A stretch of DNA of 64,000 bases from UBA12202 sp002691725 (GTDB lineage Bacteria; Pseudomonadota; Alphaproteobacteria; Puniceispirillales; UBA1172): NCBI GenBank assembly GCA_965660675.1, contig CBFIAU010000003.1, positions 216,459 through 280,458 on the forward strand, read 5' to 3'. The notes under the pieces were generated by a model. The model ran no database searches. It worked only from the letters and a program-made list of their open reading frames with translations, and was not told where the DNA came from. Shown piece by piece: positions 51,923 through 60,679 of this stretch (the stretch's first letter is position 1; each line of letters starts with the position of its first letter). The position numbers and the translations under genes were made by a program.

Positions 51923-52330
51923 TTAGGCGTCAGATGGGGCGCTTTTTGGTGCTGCCAACAGCGCTAGAACGCCGCCAATAAGTCCAAGAATAACACCAAC
52001 TATTGAAGCAAAACCCGCCATCAAAAAGCTAATGACAACAGCAACAATCATGATGATACCAGCTAATTTTGCGCTTTTCATAGCAAGTGCCATAATACCA
52101 CCAGCAAGCATGGCTATCGATACAAGAAGCCAAACCAGCATATAGCTTGTTACCGCTGAGGTAAGCTCAGCCGCATCAGCAGCAAGGGCAGTATCAGCAG
52201 CAGTTCCTGAAGCCTCTAGCATCGCCTGTCCTGCACCACCAATTACGGCGGCGGCGGCATAAGCAAAATACGCAAAAATGGCGTTAAGAGCGCCACCAAT
52301 AATTCCTAATACTCCACCAGCAACTTTCAT
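51923..52330 (-). CDS. Small four-helix membrane protein
   Basis: A 135-residue hydrophobic protein with about four membrane helices: 5-32, 60-85, 88-108 and 110-128, rich in Gly and Ala (GVLGIIGGALNAIFAYFAYAA at the start). It resembles DUF4064-type membrane proteins only loosely; function unknown. It has its own terminator downstream and a DUF805 gene upstream on the same strand (145-base gap). Confidence 0.7.
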   Translation of the reverse strand: MKVAGGVLGIIGGALNAIFAYFAYAAAAVIGGAGQAMLEASGTAADTALAADAAELTSAVTSYMLVWLLVSIAMLAGGIMALAMKSAKLAGIIMIVAVVISFLMAGFASIVGVILGLIGGVLALLAAPKSAPSDA

Positions 52331-52420
52331 AATCTTCTCCTAATAAATAAAAAGTTAATTTCTCATACCATAATTTGTGCTTTAGGCATAATTTTTTAAT
52401 TACGCTGGCCCCAATAAGAA

Positions 52421-52456
52421 TTAAAGTAAGAGTTAAAGTTAGCGTTAAAGTTAGAG
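52421..52456 (-). repeat. 12-bp tandem repeat, 3 copies, downstream of a stop codon
   Basis: ttaaagtaagag, ttaaagttagcg and ttaaagttagag at 52421, 52433 and 52445 lie 20 bases beyond the stop of the DUF805 gene (52476-52478). Confidence 0.82.
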
Positions 52457-52475
52457 TGGGACTAACGTTTAGCCA

Positions 52476-53027
52476 TTAAATGGGATCACCACCAAACCGA
52501 TTATTTGAGCTAACACCTGGCGTCGCAAACCAAACAATCATCCAGACAAGCGTCCCGATAAATATTCCAATTGATAAAGCTATGAGAATATAAGCCCCGC
52601 CAAAAGATGAACCCATGCCGTTCATATCGCCTGATATGGCAAGCATGGCAGAAACAAAGATATTGATCATGGCGCCAGTAAATAAAATAGATGAGGTCAT
52701 CATCAATCCATAAAAGGCAGCTAGCCACCATCCTGTTCGGTTAATATCATGAAGCCGCCTGACCGAAACCGAAAGATTGGGGATAAAAGTTGCCAGTGAA
52801 AAGATAATATAGACATAGTCGATAGAGCCATAGCCAAGAGCGGTTTCATCATAATAGGGGTCCATCATGTCGTCAAAGGATGGCATGGCGGCAATCGAAT
52901 AAGCAAAGTAAAGAATGCCAATACCAAAAAGCATTAAGCTATACCACCAATACTCGCTTCGGCTTGAGCGCCCCTTGAAGTCAAAATACCTGAAAAAAGG
53001 AAGTATAGCATAATTGATAGCGTTCAT
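52476..53027 (-). CDS. DUF805 family membrane protein
   Basis: A 183-residue inner-membrane protein of the DUF805 family (function unknown). The family hallmark at the start is FRYFDFKGRSSRSEYWWYSLMLFG, followed by three or four helices and SVSVRRLHDINRTGWW before the third. It ends in the typical short polar tail (SSNNRFGGDPI). Minus strand, its own transcription unit probably. Confidence 0.88.
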   Translation of the reverse strand: MNAINYAILPFFRYFDFKGRSSRSEYWWYSLMLFGIGILYFAYSIAAMPSFDDMMDPYYDETALGYGSIDYVYIIFSLATFIPNLSVSVRRLHDINRTGWWLAAFYGLMMTSSILFTGAMINIFVSAMLAISGDMNGMGSSFGGAYILIALSIGIFIGTLVWMIVWFATPGVSSNNRFGGDPI

Positions 53028-53195
53028 TTTGATGCCTGCCGATTAGTCATAGTTGTCATATTTAGATATATAAAGCATTTAAGGGATTTAGAAAGACCGC
53101 TCATCAGTTTCATGGAAAAATGGTTTCTTTACATGCTGTCTTTGTCGAATGATGGTATTATTTAATTATGAATGTGTAATATAGAGGAATGTTAT

Positions 53196-53507
53196 ATGAC
53201 GCGCCACACCCGTATCCGTCTAAAGATGATGACCATATTTGTTATGCTGTTCTGGCTGAGCGCACAACAAGCCATGAGTCATGAATGTATCCCGGCAAGC
53301 AATTCAGCGGCTGATATTTTTGTCTATAATAGCTGTAAAAGTGATTTGCTGACGGGGGTTTCCGGTCATGGAAAAGCCGATAGTCAAGCCGATGGCCAAG
53401 CCGAAAATACGGCTAAGATAGAAGCCTTAGAGCAAGAAAATATTTACCTGAAAGCCCAGCTTAAAGAGCTGAAAGCGCGGCTGCTTCAAATCATTGGTCA
53501 GTATTAA
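53196..53507 (+). CDS. Hypothetical secreted protein with coiled coil
   Basis: A 103-residue protein, family not recognised. It has a signal peptide (basic RHTRIRLK, hydrophobic MMTIFVMLFWLSA, probable cut after QQAMS), a short cysteine-containing segment (HECIPAS...NSCKS), a KADSQADGQAEN repeat and a C-terminal heptad-like coiled coil (IEALEQENIYLKAQLKELKARL). The start at 53196 has GAGG 9-12 bases upstream; a longer frame from 53172 is less likely. Periplasmic location inferred. Confidence 0.65.
   Translation: MTRHTRIRLKMMTIFVMLFWLSAQQAMSHECIPASNSAADIFVYNSCKSDLLTGVSGHGKADSQADGQAENTAKIEALEQENIYLKAQLKELKARLLQIIGQY
53376..53411 (+). repeat. 12-bp tandem repeat, 3 copies, coding
   Basis: gccgatagtcaa, gccgatggccaa and gccgaaaatacg begin at 53376, 53388 and 53400, in the middle of the small secreted protein gene. 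Confidence 0.75.
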
Positions 53508-53563
53508 TGACGCGGCATTTGCGGCAGCCATTAATGACAAAAGAATAGCATAAGGCAAAAAAA

Positions 53564-53638
<75 letters not shown>

Positions 53639-53730
53639 ATAAGCGTGGTTTTAACAGCAAGAGATATAAGATGCAAGAGTAAAGCAGATAGGTAAACCAG
53701 ATGTTACTTGCGCCATCTTATGTCCGCCAA

Positions 53731-55146
53731 TCAAAACCATTTTAACAGAAACCTGACCAATCGCTGTACCCGAGGTGAGAATAGCTTTGGTGTATAAAAT
53801 GCTCCTGCGGCGCGCTTGCTTGCCTCACCATAAGTCGGATAAGGCGCAATATAGGAGGCCATCGTTTTAATCTTTGCTTTTGCTTTGATAGCGATGCTCC
53901 ACGTTCCGATCATTTCGCCAGCATGTGGGGCGAGAATACTTGCCCCAAGAATTTTGCCTTTTTTTGTGGTGACAGCGATAACCATGCCTTCGGTGCGTTT
54001 TTCGGCGCGAGCGCGATCATTTTCCGCTAACGGGAAAATCAGCTGAATAGGGTTATATCCCGCGGCTTTTGCCATATCCATTGTCATGCCGACATGTGCC
54101 AGCTCAGGGTCGGTATATGTCACCCAAGGCACATCATTATCAGAAACCTTCGCAGGCAGGCGGAACAGCATGTTCTGGATAACAATGCCAGCATGATATC
54201 CGGCAATATGCGTGAATTGCTGGCGGCCGCTGACATCACCGATAGCAAAGACACGCCGATTACTTGTTTTAAGCCGTGAATTAGTGGTAATTCCGGTCTT
54301 GCCATAACTGATGCCTGCCTGATCTAAATCAAGGCCATCCAGATTTGGCCGGCGTCCTACCGCAACGAGAATATGCGAGCCATGAAGCGTTGCTTCGGTT
54401 TTACCGCTTAATGTCACGGTAATCTGTCCATTCTTGCCTGATGCTTTGGATATGGCGGTGCCTTCGATAAAGGTAATGCCTTCATTGGTCAGATGCTGCT
54501 GCAAAATCTCAACCAAACGTGGCTCATCCCGGTTCATGATGCTGGCGGCTTCGACAACGGTCACCTTGGCCCCTAGCCGCCGCCATGCTTGCGCCATTTC
54601 AATGCCGATAGGGCCGCCGCCCATTATGATCAGATGATCAGGGACTTTGGTCAGGCTGAAAATCGTTTCATTGGTATAGTATGGTGTGTCCGATAATCCC
54701 TCAACAGGCGGCACAAATGGCGATGAGCCAGTGGCAATAACAAAATACTTGGCCTTGACCGTATAGCCGCCGCCGCTAACGCTGCGATGATCAATAAACC
54801 TGGCCTCAGACTCAATCACTTTAACCCCAAGATCGCGAAAGCGTTCAACCGAATCATGTGGCGCAATGCCAGCGATCACATCATCAATATGAGCTTTAAC
54901 AGCAACCATATTGACCGCTTTTGTTGCCGTGATGCCCATGGCTTCGGCGCGCGGGTCTGAATGGGCTAGTTTAGCAGCAGCAAGCAAGGCTTTTGACGGA
55001 ACACAGCCATAATTGAGACAATCGCCTCCCATTTTATCGCGTTCAAATAAAACGACTTTGGCGCCCATTTGACTCGCTCCTGCGGCCACTGACAGGCCAC
55101 CAGAACCACCGCCAATCACACAAATATCAGCTTCGAGTATGGTCAT
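53731..55146 (-). CDS. Pyridine nucleotide-disulfide oxidoreductase (mercuric reductase-like)
   Basis: A 471-residue FAD enzyme of the dihydrolipoamide dehydrogenase/MerA family. The N-terminal fold is ADICVIGGGSGGLSVAAGASQMG, the redox cysteines are C43 and C48 in GGDCLNYGCVPSKALL, the NAD site is LIIMGGGPIGIEMAQ and RRVFAIGDVSG binds FAD. At the C-terminus the usual AHPT-type catalytic histidine is replaced: YIAPYPTYGE. It directly follows a TVP38-family membrane protein with overlapping stop and start (TAATG). Such pairs, sometimes fused, are known; the substrate is not. Confidence 0.87.
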   Translation of the reverse strand: MTILEADICVIGGGSGGLSVAAGASQMGAKVVLFERDKMGGDCLNYGCVPSKALLAAAKLAHSDPRAEAMGITATKAVNMVAVKAHIDDVIAGIAPHDSVERFRDLGVKVIESEARFIDHRSVSGGGYTVKAKYFVIATGSSPFVPPVEGLSDTPYYTNETIFSLTKVPDHLIIMGGGPIGIEMAQAWRRLGAKVTVVEAASIMNRDEPRLVEILQQHLTNEGITFIEGTAISKASGKNGQITVTLSGKTEATLHGSHILVAVGRRPNLDGLDLDQAGISYGKTGITTNSRLKTSNRRVFAIGDVSGRQQFTHIAGYHAGIVIQNMLFRLPAKVSDNDVPWVTYTDPELAHVGMTMDMAKAAGYNPIQLIFPLAENDRARAEKRTEGMVIAVTTKKGKILGASILAPHAGEMIGTWSIAIKAKAKIKTMASYIAPYPTYGEASKRAAGAFYTPKLFSPRVQRLVRFLLKWF

Positions 55147-56012
55147 TATGTTGTGTCCTTATGGTTGGTAAGTTTTGTCGATGACTTGCGTCTTGATTTG
55201 ATGAGAGCAGGGATCAGCGCCAAAACTGATAATGCCAGAATTGGACCAAGAAACCGCTGGTCTGCTAAAACCGAAATATTAGGGGTCTGACCAATCGCCA
55301 TCAGCTCCCCAAAGCCGATGCCAGTATAGATAAAAACAGCACTACCGGGGATAATCCCGATAACTGTTGCCGCCACATAAGGCAGAACGCGCATCCCCAG
55401 CATGGCAGGGATAATATTGACAACCCAGAACGGCGCAACCGGCATGAGCCGCAAGGCCAGAAGCCAGAAAAACGGTGAGCGATCAAAGCCATCTTTAAGT
55501 CGGTTGATAAACTGCGAGGTTGAAGACTGGAAGAAACTGGCAAGCGCGCCACGCGCTGCCAAAAACACAAGTAGCGCCCCAAGGCTGGCAGAAAATACCA
55601 CTAATATCACCCCCAGCCAGCCGAAAAATGCGCCGCCTAAAAGCGTCAGAAAGACCGCTCCCGGTACAGAAAACGCCACGGCAATAGTGTATCCAGCAAT
55701 AAAGCCAAGGATCATGATTGCATAATTCTGATCAATCCATTGGTTGATCATATCGTAGCGAGCGGCCATATTGACCCAGAATTGCTGATCAAGGCGAAGG
55801 TCATAATATCGCATAAGAAACAAGATCAGACAGAGACCAATGACCAGAACAAAGAGAGGAATAAACCGCTTCCAGGATTTATTTTGTGGTTGCTCTGACA
55901 TTTGTGGTTGCTCTGACATCTGATTATTGCTGTTTTTATTCTGGTTCCCGTTTGGGGTTTTGTCTGGGATTTTATCTGGGGTTTTATCTGGGGTTTTGTT
56001 TTGGTAAACCAA
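55146..56012 (-). CDS. TVP38/TMEM64 family membrane protein
   Basis: A 288-residue DedA/SNARE-associated-fold membrane protein. After a polar N-terminus it shows about six hydrophobic segments, including the VAFSVPGAVFLTLLGGAFFGWLGVILVVFSASLGALLVF re-entrant region and the NIIPAMLGMRVLPYVAATVIGIIPGSAVF segment typical for TVP38. The first 48 residues are made from repeats (TPDK and MSEQPQ) and are not seen in the family core; an ATG at residue 32 or 38 may be the true start. Operon with the FAD oxidoreductase. Confidence 0.85.
   Translation of the reverse strand: MVYQNKTPDKTPDKIPDKTPNGNQNKNSNNQMSEQPQMSEQPQNKSWKRFIPLFVLVIGLCLILFLMRYYDLRLDQQFWVNMAARYDMINQWIDQNYAIMILGFIAGYTIAVAFSVPGAVFLTLLGGAFFGWLGVILVVFSASLGALLVFLAARGALASFFQSSTSQFINRLKDGFDRSPFFWLLALRLMPVAPFWVVNIIPAMLGMRVLPYVAATVIGIIPGSAVFIYTGIGFGELMAIGQTPNISVLADQRFLGPILALSVLALIPALIKSRRKSSTKLTNHKDTT
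55883..55918 (-). repeat. 18-bp exact tandem duplication, coding
   Basis: tttgtggttgctctgaca occurs twice without mismatch (55883 and 55901) and encodes MSEQPQ twice at the N-terminus of the TVP38 protein. Confidence 0.9.
55956..56003 (-). repeat. 12-bp tandem repeat, 4 copies, coding
   Basis: ggttttgtctgg, gattttatctgg, ggttttatctgg and ggttttgttttg begin at 55956, 55968, 55980 and 55992 and encode TPDK/IPDK at the N-terminus of the TVP38 protein. Confidence 0.88.
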
Positions 56013-56170
56013 AGGCTGATCCTTTCGGGAACTCCAAAAAATATGCGTTACTAAACTTTATGATAATATCTCAGCAGAATTAGCAAATCACAATAAAGTG
56101 ATGTTTAGCCATTTTCCTGCCTGTTTTTCGTGGTAAAACCTATTTTAACATGAAACATTAAGGTCAAGTC

Positions 56171-56231
56171 AGACCACATCAAGCAAGACCACACCAAGCT
56201 ATGAAAAGGCCAATGCTATGAAAAGGCTATC
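56171..56231 (+). repeat. Two adjoining tandem duplications (15 and 17 bp)
   Basis: agaccacatcaagca and agaccacaccaagct (56171, 56186) are followed by gctatgaaaaggccaat and gctatgaaaaggctatc (56198, 56215), directly upstream of the small basic ORF that precedes murA. The rest of the 222-base gap from 56013 is AT-rich and shows no gene. Confidence 0.75.
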
Positions 56232-56234
56232 TTA

Positions 56235-56438
56235 ATGAACAAGCCCAAATCACAAAAGCAACATACAGAACACCCCGCCTCAGATAAAAAAGACAGGCTG
56301 GCAAAGGCTCTGCGTGAGAACTTGCTAAAACGTAAATCGCAAAAGCGTGGGCGTGACACTAACATGGGCCAATCTGCTTCAAAACATCTGAAGGCTGACA
56401 AACCACATCACTCAAAGGGAGAGCCAGAGCATGGATAA
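56235..56438 (+). CDS. Small basic protein upstream of murA
   Basis: A 67-residue Lys/Arg-rich protein. The segment RLAKALRENLLKRKSQKRGR resembles a tiny alphaproteobacterial family of unknown function often annotated next to such loci. Its frame overlaps the start of murA by 8 bases, so it can couple to murA translation, and its own ATG follows the 17-base duplication. Disordered and nucleic-acid-binding-like by composition; this is inference. Confidence 0.6.
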   Translation: MNKPKSQKQHTEHPASDKKDRLAKALRENLLKRKSQKRGRDTNMGQSASKHLKADKPHHSKGEPEHG

Positions 56439-57687
56439 ACTCAATATTGAAGGTGGAAACACTCTCAATGGCGTGATCCCAATCAGTGGCGCTAAAAATG
56501 CGGCATTACCGCTAATGTGTCTGGCCTTATTGACAGATGATACCCTGGTTTTAGATGGCTGGCCTGATCTTGCTGATACGCAATCCATGCGCGATTTATT
56601 GCAAAATCTTGGCGTCAATAGCCAATATAGTGATGATGCGCTTCATATGCGGATAGATGGCGCGATAGAAATAGAAGCGTCATATGATATTGTCCGCAAA
56701 ATGCGTGCCTCTATTCTTGTGCTTGGGCCTTTATTGGCGCGCATGGGTAAGGCCAAGGTGTCGTTGCCGGGGGGATGCGCTATTGGCACGCGGCCGGTTG
56801 ATCTGCATATCATGGTGATGGAAAAACTTGGTGCCGTTATCACTTTGGAAGATGGCTATGTGCTGGCCGAAGCGAAACATGGTCTGATTGGCAATCATAT
56901 TCACTTTCCTATGGTGAGTGTTGGTGCCACAGAAAATGCGCTGATGGCGGCTGTGCTAGCGAAAGGTCAGACGGTGCTGGAAGGCGCCGCGCAAGAGCCA
57001 GAGATTATTGATCTGGCTGAGTGTCTTATTGCCATGGGCGCAAAGATCACAGGTCACGGCACCAATACGATCATCATAGATGGCGTTGATCAGCTAACAG
57101 GCGCAAAGCATAAAGTCGTCCCCGACCGCATTGAAGCCGGAACATTCGCCATTGCCGCCGCCCTAACAGGTGGTCATGTGACCTTGCAATATGATCGGCC
57201 AGAACATCTGGCGGCTTTGACGAATAAGCTGATTGAGGCAGGCATAGATGTCGGCATAGGTGATAACAGCATGACAATCTCCAGTCAGGGGCGACCAAAG
57301 CCAGTTGATATAACAACAGCGCCATATCCTGATTTTCCAACTGATTTGCAGGCGCAATTCATGGCATTGATGGTGTTTGCGGATGGAACCTCAAATATTG
57401 ATGAAACGATTTTTGAAAACCGCTTTATGCATGTCCCTGAATTGATGCGGATGGGGGCAGATATTTCAGTCGCTGGAGGCTCTGCCGTTGTTCATGGAGT
57501 TGAGCGGCTTATTGGCGCGCCTGTTATGGCAACAGATTTACGCGCCTCAGTGTCATTGGTGCTAGCGGGATTGGTGGCGCAAGGCACGACCACGGTTCAG
57601 CGGATTTATCATCTTGATCGCGGCTATTACCGATTGGAAGAAAAGTTAAATGCATGTGGCGCTGATATCACACGCATAAAAGGCTAA
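56431..57687 (+). CDS. murA: UDP-N-acetylglucosamine 1-carboxyvinyltransferase
   Basis: A 418-residue EPSP-synthase-fold enzyme that transfers enolpyruvate to UDP-GlcNAc, the first committed step of peptidoglycan synthesis in the cytoplasm. It opens with ISGAKNAALPLMCLALL, has the reactive cysteine C116 in PGGCAIGTRPVDLH (the fosfomycin target), and closes with RADLRASVSLVLAG-like ATDLRASVSLVLAGLVAQG and RIYHLDRGYYRLEEKL. GGGAG about 10 bases upstream serves as ribosome binding site, inside the end of the small basic ORF. Confidence 0.97.
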   Translation: MDKLNIEGGNTLNGVIPISGAKNAALPLMCLALLTDDTLVLDGWPDLADTQSMRDLLQNLGVNSQYSDDALHMRIDGAIEIEASYDIVRKMRASILVLGPLLARMGKAKVSLPGGCAIGTRPVDLHIMVMEKLGAVITLEDGYVLAEAKHGLIGNHIHFPMVSVGATENALMAAVLAKGQTVLEGAAQEPEIIDLAECLIAMGAKITGHGTNTIIIDGVDQLTGAKHKVVPDRIEAGTFAIAAALTGGHVTLQYDRPEHLAALTNKLIEAGIDVGIGDNSMTISSQGRPKPVDITTAPYPDFPTDLQAQFMALMVFADGTSNIDETIFENRFMHVPELMRMGADISVAGGSAVVHGVERLIGAPVMATDLRASVSLVLAGLVAQGTTTVQRIYHLDRGYYRLEEKLNACGADITRIKG

Positions 57688-57750
57688 ACCGCATAGTCAA
57701 AATCATACTATATTTGCTATAATAAGACGCAGACCAGACAGAGGGTTCAG

Positions 57751-58161
57751 GTGATGAATGACAGACAAAAACTGGCGGCACTCGATCTTGCGGACCTAAC
57801 CGTTTTGTCATCATTATTACAGGACGCAACGGTGTTAGTTGGTGATATGGGATACGATGCGGAGGCCGAGCAATTCATGCTGGTCGCGGCCAGGTTTATC
57901 ACCGAAGATGATCATAATCGGCGCCGATTAATGGGGGTAAACATTGATGGCGTTAAACGGGCGCGACGTTATGGCATTGACCTGAACCGTAAAGAAGATG
58001 TGCTATCCTTGCTCAGCGTGACATTTTCGGGTATGTCGGTGGATCTAACCTTTTCTGGTGATGCGATGTTAACACTGGAGACAGATCAGATCAGGGTCTT
58101 TGCCGCTGATCTGGATGAAGGCTGGGTGACAGGATTTCAGCCTTCACATAACAGCGATTAA
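57751..58161 (+). CDS. DUF2948 family protein
   Basis: A 136-residue protein of unknown function (DUF2948), typical for alphaproteobacteria between murA and hisG. Conserved-looking segments are LLQDATVLVGDMGYDAEAEQFMLVAARF and the RVFAADLDEGWVTG end. No membrane segment or signal peptide. GTG 57751 and ATG 57754 are both possible starts; hisG begins 15 bases after its stop, so they are likely cotranscribed. Confidence 0.8.
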   Translation: MMNDRQKLAALDLADLTVLSSLLQDATVLVGDMGYDAEAEQFMLVAARFITEDDHNRRRLMGVNIDGVKRARRYGIDLNRKEDVLSLLSVTFSGMSVDLTFSGDAMLTLETDQIRVFAADLDEGWVTGFQPSHNSD

Positions 58162-58176
58162 GGAAAGATCAGTCTG

Positions 58177-58893
58177 ATGACAAATCTTGGACAAGCACGG
58201 CTAAATGAATTGGTGGAAAATGATAGTCAGGAAAAGCTCATCCTGGCTTTGCCCAAGGGGCGGATTTTGCAAGCTATTCGTCCCGTGATGGAACATGCCG
58301 GGCTTATTCCTGAAGATGGATTTTTCAATGAAAAAGACCGCCGCCTGCGCTTTACAACCAATGATCCTATGGTGGATATTATTCGAGTCCGGAGCTTTGA
58401 TGTCGCAACATTTCTGGCCTATGGCGCAGCACAGATGGGGGTTGCTGGCTCCGATGTTTTGATGGAGTTTGATCATCCTGATATTTATGCCCCGGTTGAT
58501 CTGAATACGGGACATTGCCGCATGGTGGTAGCCACGCAAGCGAAAACATTGACCGAAGAAGACCCAAGAAGCTGGAGCCATGTTCGTGTCGCTACAAAAT
58601 ATCCACGCCTAACCAGTCAGTATTTTGCCGCCAGAGGCGTCCAGGCAGAATGTATTAAACTAAACGGCGCGATGGAACTTGCCCCCGGATTAGGATTATG
58701 TCGGCGCATAGTCGATTTAGTCGAAACGGGCTCTACCTTAGAAGCTAATGGACTGGTAGAAGTGGAAGAGATTGCAAAAATCACCAGCAAGCTTGTTGTC
58801 AATCGTGTCGCATGGAAAACCAGACCTGAAGTGATTAGCAACTGGATCAAACGCTTTCGTGAGGCGGTAGATGACACTCAGAGTTCCACTTAA
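58177..58893 (+). CDS. hisG: ATP phosphoribosyltransferase
   Basis: A 238-residue enzyme that starts histidine synthesis by joining ATP and PRPP. LALPKGRI near the N-terminus, MGVAGSDVLMEF, RVATKYPRLTSQYF and the PRPP loop DLVETGSTLEANGL are family signatures. It has no C-terminal regulatory ACT-like domain, so it is the short form that normally needs a HisZ partner; none is in the window. It overlaps hisD by 23 bases. Confidence 0.95.
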   Translation: MTNLGQARLNELVENDSQEKLILALPKGRILQAIRPVMEHAGLIPEDGFFNEKDRRLRFTTNDPMVDIIRVRSFDVATFLAYGAAQMGVAGSDVLMEFDHPDIYAPVDLNTGHCRMVVATQAKTLTEEDPRSWSHVRVATKYPRLTSQYFAARGVQAECIKLNGAMELAPGLGLCRRIVDLVETGSTLEANGLVEVEEIAKITSKLVVNRVAWKTRPEVISNWIKRFREAVDDTQSST

Positions 58894-60166
58894 TCATCCT
58901 GATCGGGCGGCGGCGCTGGATCATTTTATTAACCTCTCGCGTGACGTTGTCTCTGATGTTGGGGCGGATGTTGCCAATATTATCAGCACGATCAGGGCGG
59001 AGGGTGATACAGCTTTATTGCGTTACACAGATCAATTTGATCATTTTGCTGTTGCTAATGTGGCTGATCTATCGATATCACCTGAGCGTCTGAAAACGGC
59101 CTATGAACAGCTTGATAAAGGCTTACGGCAAGCGCTTGATTTGGCCGCCGACCGGATTTCAGCTTTTCATGAGGAGCAACGCCCAGTGCCGCAAGAATGG
59201 GTTGATGATGCCGGGGTGCGGTTAGGTCTGCGGCATACGGCTGTTGATGCGGCAGGGCTATATGTCCCTGGCGGCAAGGCCGCTTATCCGTCATCAGTTT
59301 TAATGAATGCGTTGCCAGCGCGGGTTGCTGGTGTCACACGGCTGGTCATGGTAACGCCGATGCCGCATGGAGTTGCCAATGATCTGGTTCTGGCGGCGGC
59401 GTGGCGGGCAGGCATTGATGAAGTCTGGGCGATTGGTGGCGCCCAAGCCATAGCCGCTTGTGCTTTTGGTACTGAAACTATCCGTCCTGTTGATAAAATT
59501 ACTGGCCCCGGTAATGCGTGGGTTGCGACCGCCAAGCGGCAAGTTTTTGGTCAGGTTGGGATTGATTCGATCGCCGGCCCTTCAGAAGTACTGATTATGG
59601 CGGATAGCGATAATAATCCAGACTGGATAGCCATGGATTTAATGGCACAAGCGGAACATGATGAATTGGCGCAATCAATCCTGATTACCGATGATGAGGG
59701 ATTTGCTGATGCGGTGGCGGAGGCGGTTGAGCATATTCTTAAAACCTTACCGCGAGCAGAAATTGCAGGCGCATCTTGGCGTGATCACGGGGCTATCATT
59801 ACAGTTGCGGATTGGCAGGAAGGCATTGATTTAGCCAACCGGTTAGCCCCTGAACATCTTGAGCTAGCCTTGGCGGATGCTGATGCGGTGAGCGCAGAAA
59901 TCCGTCATGCAGGGGCAATGTTTATCGGGGCATATACGCCGGAAGCCGTCGGCGATTATGTGGCAGGCCCTAATCATGTGTTGCCAACATCGCGCACGGC
60001 TAGATTTTCATCAGGCCTTGGTGTTGTTGATTTTATGAAAAGAACAACTTTGGTATCTTGTGATAGTATGGCGTTACGGAATATTGGCCCGGCGGCTGTG
60101 CATCTGGCGGAGGCTGAGGGACTGGATGCGCATGCCTTATCTGTTTCTCGGCGATTGAATGTCTGA
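58871..60166 (+). CDS. hisD: Histidinol dehydrogenase
   Basis: A 431-residue zinc enzyme that performs the last two oxidations of histidine synthesis with NAD+. Seen are GLYVPGGKAAYPSSVLMNALPA, IGGAQAIAACAFGTETI, KITGPGNAWVATAKR, IAGPSEVLIMAD, the catalytic NRLAPEHLEL, and GPNHVLPTSRTARFSSGL. Length and order are normal. Its ATG lies within the end of hisG; UPF0262 follows after 5 bases. Confidence 0.97.
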   Translation: MTLRVPLNHPDRAAALDHFINLSRDVVSDVGADVANIISTIRAEGDTALLRYTDQFDHFAVANVADLSISPERLKTAYEQLDKGLRQALDLAADRISAFHEEQRPVPQEWVDDAGVRLGLRHTAVDAAGLYVPGGKAAYPSSVLMNALPARVAGVTRLVMVTPMPHGVANDLVLAAAWRAGIDEVWAIGGAQAIAACAFGTETIRPVDKITGPGNAWVATAKRQVFGQVGIDSIAGPSEVLIMADSDNNPDWIAMDLMAQAEHDELAQSILITDDEGFADAVAEAVEHILKTLPRAEIAGASWRDHGAIITVADWQEGIDLANRLAPEHLELALADADAVSAEIRHAGAMFIGAYTPEAVGDYVAGPNHVLPTSRTARFSSGLGVVDFMKRTTLVSCDSMALRNIGPAAVHLAEAEGLDAHALSVSRRLNV

Positions 60167-60171
60167 TAGCC

Positions 60172-60651
60172 ATGACGACTGCATCTGACCAAGCCCGCAT
60201 TATTGAGATACATCTGGATCAGAAAGACCAGCCCCGACTGAGTGCGGAAGCCGAACATGAACGATCAATTGCTATCTTTGATCTCATTGAAGAAAATTAC
60301 TTTAGTCTATTATCAACTGACGGGCCTTATATTCTGACGCTTCGCATTGATGCGCGGCATATTCATTTTGATGTTAAGGATAACGCCAATCAATTGCTGG
60401 CTAAGTTTATGCTGGCGATGGGGCCTCTGCGGCGCGTGATCCGTGACTATAATATGGTTTGTGAAAGTTATTATGAGGCTATTCGCACCAAGACGCCATC
60501 ACAGATTCAAGCGATTGATATGGGGCGGCGGGCGCTCCATGACGAAGGGTCGCAGATATTGCAAACCCGTCTTGATGGCAAGATTGAAATGGATAAAGGC
60601 ACGGCACGGCGGCTGTTTAGTCTTGTCTTTGTTCTCAAGCAAGGGTTTTAA
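60172..60651 (+). CDS. UPF0262 family protein
   Basis: A 159-residue protein of unknown function, conserved between hisD and the phosphatase-like gene in alphaproteobacteria. Family-typical parts are ERSIAIFDLIEENYF, PYILTLRIDARHIHFDV, RRVIRDYNMVCESYYEAI and IDMGRRALHDEGSQ. Soluble, cytoplasmic by appearance. It follows hisD after 5 bases, which suggests one transcript. Confidence 0.9.
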   Translation: MTTASDQARIIEIHLDQKDQPRLSAEAEHERSIAIFDLIEENYFSLLSTDGPYILTLRIDARHIHFDVKDNANQLLAKFMLAMGPLRRVIRDYNMVCESYYEAIRTKTPSQIQAIDMGRRALHDEGSQILQTRLDGKIEMDKGTARRLFSLVFVLKQGF

Positions 60652-60679
60652 ACTGGGTTATCAAAAAAGGTAAAAAACC

